Below are positions 8,078 through 19,900 of a stretch of 64,000 nucleotides of DNA, piece by piece. The translations under genes were made by a program, and so were the position numbers. Location: positions 56,607 to 120,606 of the forward strand of contig JADJNZ010000009.1 in assembly GCA_016714015.1 (NCBI GenBank), in the 5' to 3' direction. The notes under the pieces are model-generated. The model saw nothing but the letters and a program-made list of their open reading frames with translations. It was not told where the DNA came from and did not search any database. Source of the stretch: Gemmatimonadota bacterium (GTDB lineage Bacteria > Gemmatimonadota > Gemmatimonadetes > Gemmatimonadales > Gemmatimonadaceae). How positions within the stretch are numbered: the stretch's first letter is position 1; every line of letters starts with the position of its first letter.

Positions 8078-9348
8078 GGATCCACATCGTCAACTCGGTC
8101 GCCCTCAATGTGGGCGATGCCGCCATCCTGCAGGGCGAGATCCGCGCGCTGCGCACGGTCTTCGGCGCCGACGCCGAGATCGAGGTCTCGGAGCAGACGC
8201 CCACCGTCGCGCAGCGGCTCTATCCCGACATCCGCTTCCATGCGGGGCTGCACGCGCAGCACGCGCACTGGCCCCGCTGGCGCTCGCACGGCGGCGTGGC
8301 CTCCCTGCGGAAGCGGCGCACCTCGCTCGCGGTCCGGTTGCTGTCCACGTCGCCGTTCCTCGCGCGGCTGCTCCTCTCGCGCGAGCAGCGCGCGCACCTC
8401 GATCGCCTCGCCGCCGCCGACGTCGTGGTCGCCACCGGCGGCACCTACTTCGTGGAGCACTACAACTTCACCGCCAAGGCCGACGAGCTCCTCGCGGCGC
8501 AGGCACTGGGGCGGCCGACCTTCCTCTTCACGCAGTCGATGGGCCCGTTCACGCGCCCCAAGAGCCAGCTGACCATGCAGCGCATCGCCGCGGGGAGCCG
8601 CGGCGTCTTCCTGCGCGATGCGAAGTCCAAGGGGCACCTCACCGCGCTCGCCGCCGACGCGACCAAGCTGCACGTGCACGCCGACGCGGCCTTCGCGCTC
8701 GCCACGCCCGAGGCGCCGCGGCCGCCGCGCGCCGCCGGCGCGCCACGCGCGCGCGTCGCGATCTCGGTGCGCCAGTGGTCGCACTTCAAGCAGGGGAGCG
8801 GCGACGACGCGGGGACGCGGTACCGTCGCGCCGTCGCCGACGCGGCGCGCACGCTCGCGCGCGAGGGCGTCGAGGTGACCTTCCTCTCCACCTGCCAGGG
8901 CGTCCCCGAGTACTGGACCGACGACTCGCGCTTCGCGGCCCAGCTCGTCGCCGAGCTGCTCCCGGGCGAGCCGAACATCCACGTCGACACGTCGTTCCGC
9001 ACGCCGGAACAGCTCGCCGAGGCGCTGCGCGGTTTCGATGTGGCGATCGCGACGCGGATGCACTTCGCCATCCTCGCGCTCGCCGTCGCCACGCCGGTGG
9101 TCGCGATCGCGTACGAGTTCAAGTCGCGCGAGCTGCTCCGCGCGATGGGGCGCGAGGCGTGGGCGTTCGACATCGAGGAGGTGTCGTCGGAGGGGCTCCT
9201 GCGCGCGACGCGCGAAGCGTTGGCCGGCGGCGATGCGCTGCGGGCGGGGATCGCCGCGCAGGTCGTCGGGTATCGCGATGACGCGATCGGTCCGGCGCGC
9301 CGGATCCGCGAGGCGCTCGGCGCCGGCACGCGCGGGGGGCGCAAGTGA
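8074..9348 (+). CDS. Polysaccharide pyruvyl transferase family protein
   Basis: Family sequence begins at LRIHIVNSVALNVGDAAILQ, an N-terminus typical of PF04230 enzymes, which add pyruvate ketals or related groups to surface glycans. VATGGTYFVEHY, LFTQSMGPF and ATRMHFAILAL are characteristic. No ATG, GTG or TTG fits this N-terminus. CTG at 8074–8076 overlaps the glycosyltransferase stop as CTGA, matching the GTGA overlaps elsewhere in the window. The next GTG (8110) would delete the first strand, and upstream codons overlap the previous gene deeply. The product is about 424 aa. Confidence 0.82.
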   Translation: MRIHIVNSVALNVGDAAILQGEIRALRTVFGADAEIEVSEQTPTVAQRLYPDIRFHAGLHAQHAHWPRWRSHGGVASLRKRRTSLAVRLLSTSPFLARLLLSREQRAHLDRLAAADVVVATGGTYFVEHYNFTAKADELLAAQALGRPTFLFTQSMGPFTRPKSQLTMQRIAAGSRGVFLRDAKSKGHLTALAADATKLHVHADAAFALATPEAPRPPRAAGAPRARVAISVRQWSHFKQGSGDDAGTRYRRAVADAARTLAREGVEVTFLSTCQGVPEYWTDDSRFAAQLVAELLPGEPNIHVDTSFRTPEQLAEALRGFDVAIATRMHFAILALAVATPVVAIAYEFKSRELLRAMGREAWAFDIEEVSSEGLLRATREALAGGDALRAGIAAQVVGYRDDAIGPARRIREALGAGTRGGRK

Positions 9349-10523
9349 TCGGCGCGTCCACCGGCGAGCGCCGCTCCGCGATCATCTTCCGCAAGCGGAT
9401 CCTGCCGTGGAGCGAGACCTTCATCGCCGCGCAGTCGGGGGCGATGACGCGCCACGCGCCGGTGCTCGTCGGCTACTCGCGCGACCCGAGCGGTGCGGCG
9501 TACCTCGTGGGCCGTCCGCAGCTGCTGCTCGACGAGCACAGCCTCTTCCCTGCGCTCGAGAAGTTCCTGCTCAAGAGCGCCGGCCGCGCACCGCGCCGCT
9601 GGTTGCGCGCCATCGCCGAGACGCGGCCGGTGGTGCTGCACGCGCACTTCGGGTCGAGCGCGCTCCCCGCGAGCCGCATCGCGAAGGCGCTCGGGATCCC
9701 GCTCGTGGTGACCTACCACGGGATGGATATCACCGTGCGCGCGAAGACCGAGGCCGAGGCCGCGCGCCGGCGCGCCGCGTTCGCCGCGGCCGACCGCGTG
9801 ATCGCCGTCTCGCGGTTCATCCGTGACGCGTTGCTCGCCGCGGGATGCCCGGCCGAACGGATCACGCTGCACTACATCGGCGTGGACACGACGAAGTTCA
9901 CGCCGGCGACCGCGCCGCGCTCGGCGACGGAGGTGCTGTTCGTGGGGCGGCTGGTGGCCAAGAAGGGCGTGATCCATCTCGTCCGCGCGATGGCCGCCGT
10001 ACGGAAGGCGATCCCTGCCGCCGAGCTGGTGATCGCCGGCGACGGCCCGTTGCGCGACGGCCTCGCGACGGAGGCCGCGCAGCTCGGCGTGCCCGCGCGG
10101 TTCCTCGGAGTGCAGACGCCGGCCCAGGTGCAGGACCTCATGCGCCGCGCCGCCGTGCTCGCCGGTCCGTCGATCGCCGACGACCGCGGCAACGCCGAAG
10201 GGTTGCCCATCACCTTCCTCGAAGCGCAGGCGAGCGGGCTGCCGCTCGTCGTGTCCACGTCCGGCGGAACGGGGGAGGGTGTCGTCCACGGCGAGACGGG
10301 GTATCTCTTCTCGCCCGGCGACGAGACCGCCCTCGCCGCGCACCTCACCGCGTTGCTCGCGGATGCGGCGCTGCGCGAGCGGATGAGCCGCGCCGCGCGG
10401 GCGCACATGGAAGCACACTTCGACCTCGCGCGGCAGACGGCGGCGCTCGAAGCGATCTACGACGATGTCCGGACCCACCACGACGTACGGACCCGCCACG
10501 ACGTACGGACCCACGCCCCCTGA
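9345..10523 (+). CDS. Family 4 glycosyltransferase
   Basis: This 392-aa GT-B enzyme starts at GTG in a 4-bp overlap with the pyruvyl transferase stop. VVLHAHFGSSA and HGMDITVR belong to the acceptor domain. LFVGRLVAKKGVIHLVRAM and the donor-site EGLPITFLEAQASGLP place it in GT4. The last ~18 residues are an 18-nt tandem repeat translated as DVRTHH, DVRTRH, DVRTHA, absent from the family, so the C-terminus has been extended by repeat growth. It probably builds the same glycan as the two upstream genes. Confidence 0.9.
   Translation: MIGASTGERRSAIIFRKRILPWSETFIAAQSGAMTRHAPVLVGYSRDPSGAAYLVGRPQLLLDEHSLFPALEKFLLKSAGRAPRRWLRAIAETRPVVLHAHFGSSALPASRIAKALGIPLVVTYHGMDITVRAKTEAEAARRRAAFAAADRVIAVSRFIRDALLAAGCPAERITLHYIGVDTTKFTPATAPRSATEVLFVGRLVAKKGVIHLVRAMAAVRKAIPAAELVIAGDGPLRDGLATEAAQLGVPARFLGVQTPAQVQDLMRRAAVLAGPSIADDRGNAEGLPITFLEAQASGLPLVVSTSGGTGEGVVHGETGYLFSPGDETALAAHLTALLADAALRERMSRAARAHMEAHFDLARQTAALEAIYDDVRTHHDVRTRHDVRTHAP
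10464..10517 (+). repeat. 18-nt tandem repeat ×3 inside the GT4 3' end
   Basis: Three consecutive units (10464, 10482, 10500) share the core gacgtacggaccc, the first diverged. The length is a multiple of three, so copy changes keep frame. A second short duplication (cacgccccctgac, twice) follows to about 10540. Confidence 0.75.
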
Positions 10524-10553
10524 CCCACGCCCCCTGACCGGAGTGCACGACCG

Positions 10554-11714
10554 ATGATGGACTCGACCACGCACGGGATGTCCCGCCCACTCGCGGGCGC
10601 GATGCTCGCCGCCGCCCTCCTCGGCGGCGCGGATGTCGCGACGGCTCAGGACCCTTATCGTCCGCTCCGCGTGGGGCAGCCGGTGACGGCGACCCTCGCC
10701 GAGTCGGATCCGCGCTACGGGCAGCGCGGCCGCTTCCACGCCTACAAGCTCGAGGCGAAGGCGGGCCAGCGCTTCGAGGTCACGATGTCCTCGGACGACG
10801 TGGACTCGTACGTGTGGGTCGCGCGGTTCGTGAGCGGCCTCACCGAGGAGTTCGCCGCGGACGACGACGGCAGCGGCAACACCAATGCGCGACTCCGCTT
10901 CCGCGCCGCGACCGCGGGGACCTACGTGGTGGTCGCGCAGTCGCTCGACGCCGCGGCGAAGGGCGCGTACGAGCTGCGGGTGACCGAGCTCCCGCCGGCC
11001 CCCGTGGCGACGGCGATCGCGCTGCAGGTGGGCCAGGCGCGCGAGGGGGCGCTCGATGATCGCAGCCCCATCCTCGACGAGGGACCGGGCGAGACGCGCT
11101 ACCAGCTCTACACCTTCTCGGCGCGCGGCCAGCGCGTGCGCGTGACGGTGCGCTCGGGCGCGTTCGACGCGATGGTGCGCGTGACGAAGGTGACGACGGG
11201 AGGGGAGGAGGAGGTCGGGACCGACGACGACAGCGGCGGCGGCTCCGACGCGCAGCTCATCCTCACGGCCAACGGCGACTATCGCGTCTACGCGCGGCCG
11301 CTCGAGAGCGAGAAGACGGGACCGTTCACCGTCTCGGTGAGCGAAGTGGTCGTGCAGCCGGTGACGACGCGGCCCCTGCCGCTCGGCCAGACGACCGAGG
11401 CGTCGCTGACCGCGGACGATCCGTCGCTCGAGGACGGACGGCAGTTCCACCAGTACGCGATCACCGGCCGCCCGGGCGAGCGGTTCGTGATCACGATGCG
11501 GTCCACGGACTTCGACGCCTTCCTCGACTGGGGAAGCCTGTCGAACAACGTCTTCGAATCCTCGGCGACGGACGACGACAGCGCGGGCGAGACGAACGCG
11601 CGGCTCGAGATCACGCTGCCGGCGGACGGGACGTTCGTGCTGCGGGCGATGGGGCTGGAGAGGGGGAAGCTCGGGGCGTACACGATCGCGCTCGAGCGGC
11701 GGATGTCGAAGTGA
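10554..11714 (+). CDS. Secreted protein with three PPC-type β-sandwich repeats
   Basis: This 386-aa protein has a signal peptide (about residues 12–32, ending ATAQ). Three tandem ~110-residue modules follow, each with FHxYxxxAKAGQRFEVTMxS-like and DDDSGxxxNARL patterns, as in bacterial pre-peptidase C-terminal (PPC) domains. No protease or other catalytic domain is present, so it may be a binding or structural secreted protein. It follows the glycan cluster by 30 bp but has its own plausible leader. Periodic DDD motifs could bind calcium (inference). Confidence 0.8.
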   Translation: MMDSTTHGMSRPLAGAMLAAALLGGADVATAQDPYRPLRVGQPVTATLAESDPRYGQRGRFHAYKLEAKAGQRFEVTMSSDDVDSYVWVARFVSGLTEEFAADDDGSGNTNARLRFRAATAGTYVVVAQSLDAAAKGAYELRVTELPPAPVATAIALQVGQAREGALDDRSPILDEGPGETRYQLYTFSARGQRVRVTVRSGAFDAMVRVTKVTTGGEEEVGTDDDSGGGSDAQLILTANGDYRVYARPLESEKTGPFTVSVSEVVVQPVTTRPLPLGQTTEASLTADDPSLEDGRQFHQYAITGRPGERFVITMRSTDFDAFLDWGSLSNNVFESSATDDDSAGETNARLEITLPADGTFVLRAMGLERGKLGAYTIALERRMSK

Positions 11715-11733
11715 CGGGGCGATGTGAGTTGTG

Positions 11734-11810
11734 AGTTGTGAGTGGTGAGTTCGAACGGCGATGCGGGATTCGTGACCCCGCATCGCCGTTCGAACTCACC
11801 ACTCACAACT
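11734..11810. terminator. Perfect 34-bp inverted repeat between convergent genes
   Basis: The left arm 11734–11767 is an exact reverse complement of 11777–11810, with a 9-nt loop. It lies between the convergent PPC gene and lepA and could terminate from either side, although no T-run follows. The gtgagttgtgagtggtgag wording suggests a repetitive element rather than a dedicated terminator. Confidence 0.6.
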
Positions 11811-11855
11811 TACAGCTCACCACTCGTCGTTCACCGCGAATCCCGCACCCCGCGA

Positions 11856-13655
<1,800 letters not shown>

Positions 13656-13720
13656 GGCGGCGGGTGCGGAGGGGGCTAGCCTTGAAAGCTAGTCGGGGGT
13701 CGGAGTCGGTCCAAGCCTTT

Positions 13721-13826
13721 GAACGGCAACGGCTTTCACCACAGAGGGCACAGAGGGCACAGAGAACGGCGGAGAACGGCAACGGCTTTCACCACAGAGG
13801 GCACAGAGGGCACAGAGAACGGCGGA
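13721..13826. repeat. 53-bp direct repeat ×2 (cacagaggg family)
   Basis: Two tandem 53-bp units start at 13721 and 13774, with a partial third at 13827. Each contains accacagagggcacagag and ends with agaacggcgga. Inverted single copies lie at ~14036–14088 and 24361–24450, and a direct copy at ~24110–24160. The unit contains no coding potential that is conserved. Confidence 0.85.
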
Positions 13827-13843
13827 GAACGGCAACCGCTCTA

Positions 13844-13913
13844 CGGCAGGGGCTGTTCGGCAGGGGCTGTTCGGCAGGGGCTGTACGGCAGGGACTGTAC
13901 GGCGGGGCTGCAC
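13844..13913. repeat. 14-bp tandem repeat ×5
   Basis: Five consecutive 14-bp units of cggcaggggctgtt, with slight changes in the last two, lie immediately after the 53-bp repeats in the lepA upstream region. Confidence 0.8.
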
Positions 13914-14171
13914 GGTAGCCGCACGAAGACGACCACTCTCGGCGCCGTCCGCCCCTTTGCCCCATCCCCCCCATGCCCCCCGGTGCCCCTCTGTCCCCCT
14001 GACCCTGCGCCCCGTCTTGAACCGCAGCCCGATGCCTCTCTCCGCCGTTCTCTGTGCCCTCTGTGCCCTCTGTGGTGAACGCCGTTCGCCCGTGCCGTGT
14101 CAAAGACCCGAACGCCCGGACCAACCCGAGCGTATCCTTCCACGGCGGCACCACTTAGCTTCCCCCTTCGC

Positions 14172-15092
14172 ATGACCGCACCGGCAACGCAGTCCGTCCG
14201 GGCTGACCTGATGGATCCACAGACCCTCGCGGCCCTCGGGCGCCTCGAGGTCGTCTCGCGTTGGCTGGTGGACGGCCTCCTCGCCGGCCTCCACCGGTCG
14301 CCCAAGAAGGGATTCTCCGTCGAGTTCGCCGAGCACCGCTCCTACCAGCCCGGCGACGACCTCCGCTTCATGGACTGGAAGGTCGCCGCCCGCGCCGACA
14401 AGTGGCTCATCAAGCAGTACGAGGAGGAGACCAACGTCCGCGCGACGGTCGTCGTGGATGTCTCCAAGTCGATGGACTGGCGCAGCCGGCCGAACCTCCT
14501 CACCAAGCTCGCGTACGCCGAGCGCCTCGCCGCGGCCCTCACGCTGCTCCTCATCCGCCAGCGCGACTCCGTCGGGCTCATCCGCTTTGATGAGCAGCTC
14601 CGCTCGGTGATCCCGCCGCGTTCACGCTCGGTGCAGTGGAAGCGCATCCTCTCGGCCCTCGCCGAGCCGGGCTCGGGGCAGGGCTCCGATGCGGCGGGCG
14701 CGCTCTCGCAGGCGGGGAAGCTCATCAAGCGGCGCGGCATCGTCATCCTCATCTCCGACCTGCTGCTCGACGCGCAGGAGGTGGACGACACCGTCCACGC
14801 GCTCCGCGCGCAGGGGCACGACATCACGGTGCTGCACGTGATGGATCCCGCCGAACGGAAGTTCGACGTGCAGGCCGGCGAGGCGCTCTTCGTCGATCCG
14901 GAACGCGGCGACTCGCTCGCCGTCACGCCGGCCGATGTGCGGGAACTCTACCAGAGCACCGTCGCCGAGGCGATCGACGAGTGGCGCGCGCGGTTCGCCG
15001 CGGCCGGCGCGTTCTACGAGCCGATCATGACCGACCAGCCCTTTGGCGTGCCGCTCCGCCGCGCCTTCGCCGCCCGCCAGCGCCTCTCGTGA
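14172..15092 (+). CDS. DUF58 domain protein (VWA-like)
   Basis: This 306-aa protein has the DUF58 hallmark HRSYQPGDDLRFMDWKVAAR, followed by a VWA-like domain with an intact MIDAS start (VDVSKSMDW). It is predicted cytosolic or membrane-associated. Family members usually sit with MoxR ATPases and BatA-like proteins as metal-dependent chaperone or regulatory complexes. Here a BatA-like gene follows with a 4-bp GTGA overlap but no MoxR gene is adjacent. I chose ATG 14172 because upstream codons lie in the repeat region. Confidence 0.88.
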   Translation: MTAPATQSVRADLMDPQTLAALGRLEVVSRWLVDGLLAGLHRSPKKGFSVEFAEHRSYQPGDDLRFMDWKVAARADKWLIKQYEEETNVRATVVVDVSKSMDWRSRPNLLTKLAYAERLAAALTLLLIRQRDSVGLIRFDEQLRSVIPPRSRSVQWKRILSALAEPGSGQGSDAAGALSQAGKLIKRRGIVILISDLLLDAQEVDDTVHALRAQGHDITVLHVMDPAERKFDVQAGEALFVDPERGDSLAVTPADVRELYQSTVAEAIDEWRARFAAAGAFYEPIMTDQPFGVPLRRAFAARQRLS

Positions 15093-16900
15093 GTTTCCTC
15101 GCCCCGTGGGCGCTCCTGCTCGCCGTCGCGGCGGGCGTGCCGCTCCTGCTCCATCTCCTCCGCCGGCGGTCGGGCGACAAGCTCGACTTCCCGGCGGTGC
15201 GCTACCTGCTGCGCATGGAGCGCGAGCACGCGCGCGAGGTGCGGCTCAAGAACATGCTGCTGATGGTGCTGCGCATCGCGATCGTCGTCGCGCTCGCGCT
15301 CGCGGCGGCGCGTCCGGTGGGCTGGCTCCCGGGGGTGGGGCACGCGCCGAGCGCGGTGGCGATCGTCCTCGACAACTCGCTCTCCTCCGCGGCCGCGGGC
15401 GCCGAAGGGCAGATGCTCGCGCGCCTCGTCGCGGCCGCGGGCGGCATCATCGACGGCTCGGCCTCCGGCGACCGGCTCTGGCTCATCACGATGGACGGCG
15501 CCGTGGTCGGCGGGGACAAGGGCACGCTCCGCGCCGCGCTCAGCGGCGTGCGCGCCCTCGACGGCGCGGGGGATGCCGGGGCGGCGCTGCGACGCGGCAC
15601 GGCACTCGTGAAGGAGAGCGGCATCCCGTCGCGGCACGTCGTCGTGCTCACCGATGCGCAGCGCACGAGTTGGGAAGGCGTCGTCCCGCCGGCCGACGCC
15701 GAGGTGCCGGTCGCGCTCATCGCGCCGGGCGGGACGGTGGGGCTCAATCGCGCGGTGATCGCCGTCGCGACCGAGCCGCAGCACTGGGACCCGCGCGGCA
15801 CGGTGCGCGCGACGGTCGCCGGCAACGACTCCGCGAGCTGGCGCGTGGTGCTCGACGGCCGGACGCTCGCGCGCGGGACCGCGCAGCCCGGCGCGACGGT
15901 CCTCGCCCGCGTGCAGCCCCCGTCGCGCGGCTGGGTGGCCGGCACGGTCGAGCTCGCGCCCGACGAACTCCGCGGTGACGACACGCGGCACTTCGCCGCG
16001 CATGTGGGCGAGCCGCCCGCGGTGAACGCCGACCCCGCGAGCGGTCCGTTCCTGCGGGGCGCGGTCGATGCGCTCGTCAACGGCGGACGCGCCCGCCGCG
16101 GCGACGGCGTGCTCCTCGCGAGCGCCGAACGCGCGCGCACGCCGGCGCTGCTCTTCGCGCCGGCCGATCCGGTGCGCGTGCCCGATGCCAATCGCGCGCT
16201 CGAGCGCGCCGGCATCCCCTGGCGGTTCGGCGTGCGCCGCGACGGGCCCGCGCCCCTGCGCGGTTCCGGCGTCGATGGTGCCGTCGCCAAGTCGTGGCAT
16301 GTCCTCGAGGCCGCGGGCGACGTGAGCAAGGCCGACACCATCGCGCGCGTCGGCGGCGCGCCCTGGGCGGTCGCGGGTGAGGGCTACGTCCTCGTCGCCT
16401 CCGCCGCCGTCGCCGATGCGACCGACCTGCCGGTGAAGGCGAGCTTCCTCCCCTGGCTCGACGGCCTGCTGGCCCAGCGGCTCACCGCGGGCACGGCAGG
16501 CGTGACCGAGAGCGCACCGGGACGACCGGTCCGCGTGCCCGCGCTCGCCGATGCGCTCGAGGCGCCCGACGGGAGCGCGGTCACCGTCGTGCCCGGCGCC
16601 ACCCGCGAAGCCCCGTGGACCGCCGGCGTGCACTTCTGGCGCCGCGGTGCCGAGCGGGTCGGCGCGCTCGTGGTGAACGCCGACGCGTCGGAGAGCGACC
16701 TCGCGCGCCTTCCCGCCGACTCGCTCGCCACGCGGCTCGGCGCCACCGTCGCGAGTGCCGATCCGAGTGCCGCCGCCCGCGCCGCCTTTGCCGCCGGCGG
16801 CGCGCGAGCGCTCGCCCGCACGTTCCTCCTGCTCGCGCTCGTGCTGCTCGTCGCGGAGACGCTCGTCGCCCGCCGCGGTCAGGCCAAGTCCGAGGACTGA
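15089..16900 (+). CDS. BatA-like membrane protein with VWA-type domain
   Basis: This 603-aa protein begins with the BatA N-terminal double-TM module: TM1 in SFLAPWALLLAVAAGVPLLL, then the LRRRSGDKLDFPAVRYL linker and TM2 (~residues 55–80). A VWA-like fold follows with MIDAS-type DNSLSS. A long periplasmic region leads to a final TM helix near residue 570 (ALARTFLLLALVLLVAETLV). GTG 15089 overlaps the DUF58 stop. It probably anchors the DUF58 partner at the membrane; the biochemical role of the family is poorly defined. Confidence 0.82.
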   Translation: MSFLAPWALLLAVAAGVPLLLHLLRRRSGDKLDFPAVRYLLRMEREHAREVRLKNMLLMVLRIAIVVALALAAARPVGWLPGVGHAPSAVAIVLDNSLSSAAAGAEGQMLARLVAAAGGIIDGSASGDRLWLITMDGAVVGGDKGTLRAALSGVRALDGAGDAGAALRRGTALVKESGIPSRHVVVLTDAQRTSWEGVVPPADAEVPVALIAPGGTVGLNRAVIAVATEPQHWDPRGTVRATVAGNDSASWRVVLDGRTLARGTAQPGATVLARVQPPSRGWVAGTVELAPDELRGDDTRHFAAHVGEPPAVNADPASGPFLRGAVDALVNGGRARRGDGVLLASAERARTPALLFAPADPVRVPDANRALERAGIPWRFGVRRDGPAPLRGSGVDGAVAKSWHVLEAAGDVSKADTIARVGGAPWAVAGEGYVLVASAAVADATDLPVKASFLPWLDGLLAQRLTAGTAGVTESAPGRPVRVPALADALEAPDGSAVTVVPGATREAPWTAGVHFWRRGAERVGALVVNADASESDLARLPADSLATRLGATVASADPSAAARAAFAAGGARALARTFLLLALVLLVAETLVARRGQAKSED

Positions 16901-19900
16901 TGGCCCTCCCGATCCTGATGGAGCGCCTCGCGGCGCTCAGCGCCTTCACCGCGCTCACCCGCGCGCTGCCGGCGCAGGGCGGGCGCGTGGGCGTCACCGG
17001 GCTCGCCGGCTCCGCCGACGCGGTGCTCCTCGCGACGCTCGCCGCGCAGCAGCCCAACCGGCTCTTCGTCGTCATCGCCGACCAGCTCCCCGAAGCCGAA
17101 CGGTGGCTCGCCGACGTGCAGAGCGTGCTGGGGGATGTGGGGATCAAGCTCTATCCGCCGCGCGAAGGGTTCGGCGAGGTGGAGCCCCACGCCGAGGTCG
17201 CGGGCGAGCGGGTGGAGACGCTCGAGGCGCTCGCGCGCGGCGCGGTGCGCGTGCTCATCACCACCGCGCGCGCGGTGCAGGAGCGGACGCGCCTCCCGCG
17301 CGCCCTCGCCGATGCGCGGCTCGAGCTGCGCCGCGGCGACGTGCGGCGGCTCGAGGACCTCACGGCGCACCTCGACGCCGTGGGCTTCGAGCGGGTGCAG
17401 CTGGTGGAGGACGTCGCGCAGTACAGCGTGCGCGGCGGCATCCTCGACGTCTACGGCTTCGGCATGAGCGAGCCGGTGCGCCTCGAGTTCTGGGGCGACG
17501 AGCTCACCGAGATCCGCCGCTTCGACGTGGCGACGCAGCGGATGCTCGCCAGCGCCGACCAGGTGCTGATCCTCCCGGTGGACGTGAAGGGCGAGGCGGC
17601 CGAGCTGCGCTACGAGCGCGCGACGCTCGCCGAGCTCTGGCCGGAGGGCTCGCTCGTCGTGATCCCCGCGGGCGTCGCGATCCGCCCGGAGCTGCAGCGC
17701 ACCTGGGACGAGGCCGATCATCACGCCCAGCTCGCGCGGCGTCGCGGCGAGGACGTCCCGTCGCGCGACGAGCTCCTCCAGTCGCCGCACGACACGATGC
17801 GCGCGATCGATGCCTTCCCGTCGCTCGAGGTGATCGGCGCGGGGACGGCGCGGGCGCGCGAGGCGGGATTGAGTCCCGCCGCTGCGGCCGAGCTCCCCGA
17901 CGCCGTCGCCGACGGCGCCGCGGCCGCCGAGGCGCACGCCGCCGCCGAGGAGGCGATGCAGGCGATGGGCCGCATCAAGCGGCCGCACGAGATCGTGCAG
18001 TTCCCGCTCCGCGCCCCCGAACCCGTGGAGCGCGACATCGCGCGCCTGAGCGCGATGACGCGCGACGGGACGCAGACGATCATCCTCTGCGACAACACCG
18101 GGCAGGCCGAGCGCCTCGAGGAGCTGCTCGACGCGCGCGGCGAAGGGCGCTCGCCCGCGGCGCTCGTCATCGGCGTGCTGGCCGGCGGCTTCCTCATCCC
18201 GCCGCGCGGGACGCCGGCCGGGCTCCGCGTCCTCACCGACCACGAGATCTTCCGGCGCGAGCGCCGCATCCGCCGCAGCCGCAAGTACGCGACCGGCACC
18301 GCGCTCGAGCAGGTCACCGCGCTCAAGCCGGGCGACTTCGTCGTGCACCTCGACCACGGCGTCGGCATCTACCGCGGCATGACGACCGTCTTCCACGGCG
18401 AGGCGACGATCGAGGTCGCGGTGATCGAGTACGAGGGCGGTGACCGCCTGAACGTGCCGCTCTACCGTCTGGACCAGGTGGAGAAGTACCGCGCCGCCGG
18501 CGATGTCGCCGACGACCTCCCGCCGCCCCTTCTCCACAAGCTCGGCGGCAAGAAGTGGAGCGCGCAGAAGGAACGGACGCGCTCGGCGATCCACGAGATG
18601 ACGGCCGAGCTGCTCGCGCTCTACGCGGGGCGCCGCATCGCGAGCCGCCCGCCGCATCATCCCGACGGGGCCTGGCAGAAGCAGCTCGAGAGCTCGTTCC
18701 TGTTCGAGGACACGCCCGACCAGCGCAAGGCGACCGCCGACGTCAAGCAGGACATGGAAGGCGCGAAGCCGATGGACCGGCTCCTCGTCGGCGACGTGGG
18801 CTACGGCAAGACCGAGATCGCCGTGCGCGCCGCGTTCAAGGCGATCCAGAGCGGCCGGCAGGTCGCGGTGCTCGTGCCCACGACGGTGCTCGCCGAGCAG
18901 CATGCGCGCACCTTCGGCGACCGCTTCGCCGATTTCCCGGTGCGCATCGCGGTGATGAGCCGCTTCCAGACCAAGAAGGAGCAGGACGCGGCGCTGGTGG
19001 AGCTCGCGAAGGGCACGGTCGACGTCGTCATCGGCACGCACCGCCTGCTGAGCCCCGACGTCAAGTTCGAGCGGCTGGGGCTCATCATCGTGGACGAGGA
19101 GCACCGCTTCGGCGTGAAGCACAAGGAGCGGCTCAAGCAGCTCAAGCTCGAGACCGACGTGCTCACGCTCACCGCGACGCCCATCCCGCGCACGCTGCAC
19201 CAGTCGCTCGCGGGGCTGCGCGACATGACGCTCATGCAGACGCCGCCGCGCGACCGCTCGCCGGTGCTCACCTTCCTCGAGCCCTGGGACGACGGGCTGA
19301 TCGAGGAGGGGATCTCGCGCGAGCTCGACCGCGGCGGGCAGGTCTTCTTCGTGCACAACCGCATCGAGACCATCCTCGCGATCGCCGACCACATCAAGCG
19401 CGTCGTGCCGCGGGCGCGCGTGGGGGTGGGGCACGGGCAGATGAAGGAGCGCGAGCTGGAGCAGGTGATGAAGCAGTTCGTGAGCGGCGAGCTCGACGTG
19501 CTCGTGAGCACGCTCATCGTCGAGAGCGGCATCGACGTGCCCAATGCCAACACGATGTTCGTCAACCGCGCCGACCGGCTCGGGCTCGCCCAGCTCTACC
19601 AGCTGCGCGGCCGCGTGGGGCGCTCGCATCGCCGCGCCTACTGCTACCTGATCGTCCCCGAGAACACCGATGAGGACGCCGAGCGCCGGCTGCGCGTGCT
19701 CGAGCACCACACGGAGCTCGGCGCGGGGTACCGCGTGGCGCTCAAGGACATGGAGCTGCGCGGGGCGGGGAACCTCCTCGGCCCCGAGCAGTCGGGGTTC
19801 GTGCACGCCGTGGGGTTCGACCTCTACCTGCGGCTCCTCGACGAGGCGGTCACGCGGCTCATGCGCGGGGACGCGCCGCCGCCACCGCCCCCGACCGACG

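Larger units (their letters stand above)
13656..14171. other. 516-bp divergent intergenic region filled with repeats
   Basis: It separates the divergent lepA and DUF58 genes. Besides the 53-bp and 14-bp tandem repeats it holds a C-rich stretch (13955–14010) and, at ~14036–14088, an inverted copy of the cacagaggg repeat, so the gap can form a large imperfect stem. I see no credible gene. Promoters for both flanking genes must lie here, but I cannot assign −35/−10 boxes. Confidence 0.6.

Noticed and set aside
13656..14171. Small genes within the repeat-filled gap
   Set aside because: Open frames there simply translate tandem repeats in several frames on both strands; none has a ribosome-binding site or motif.
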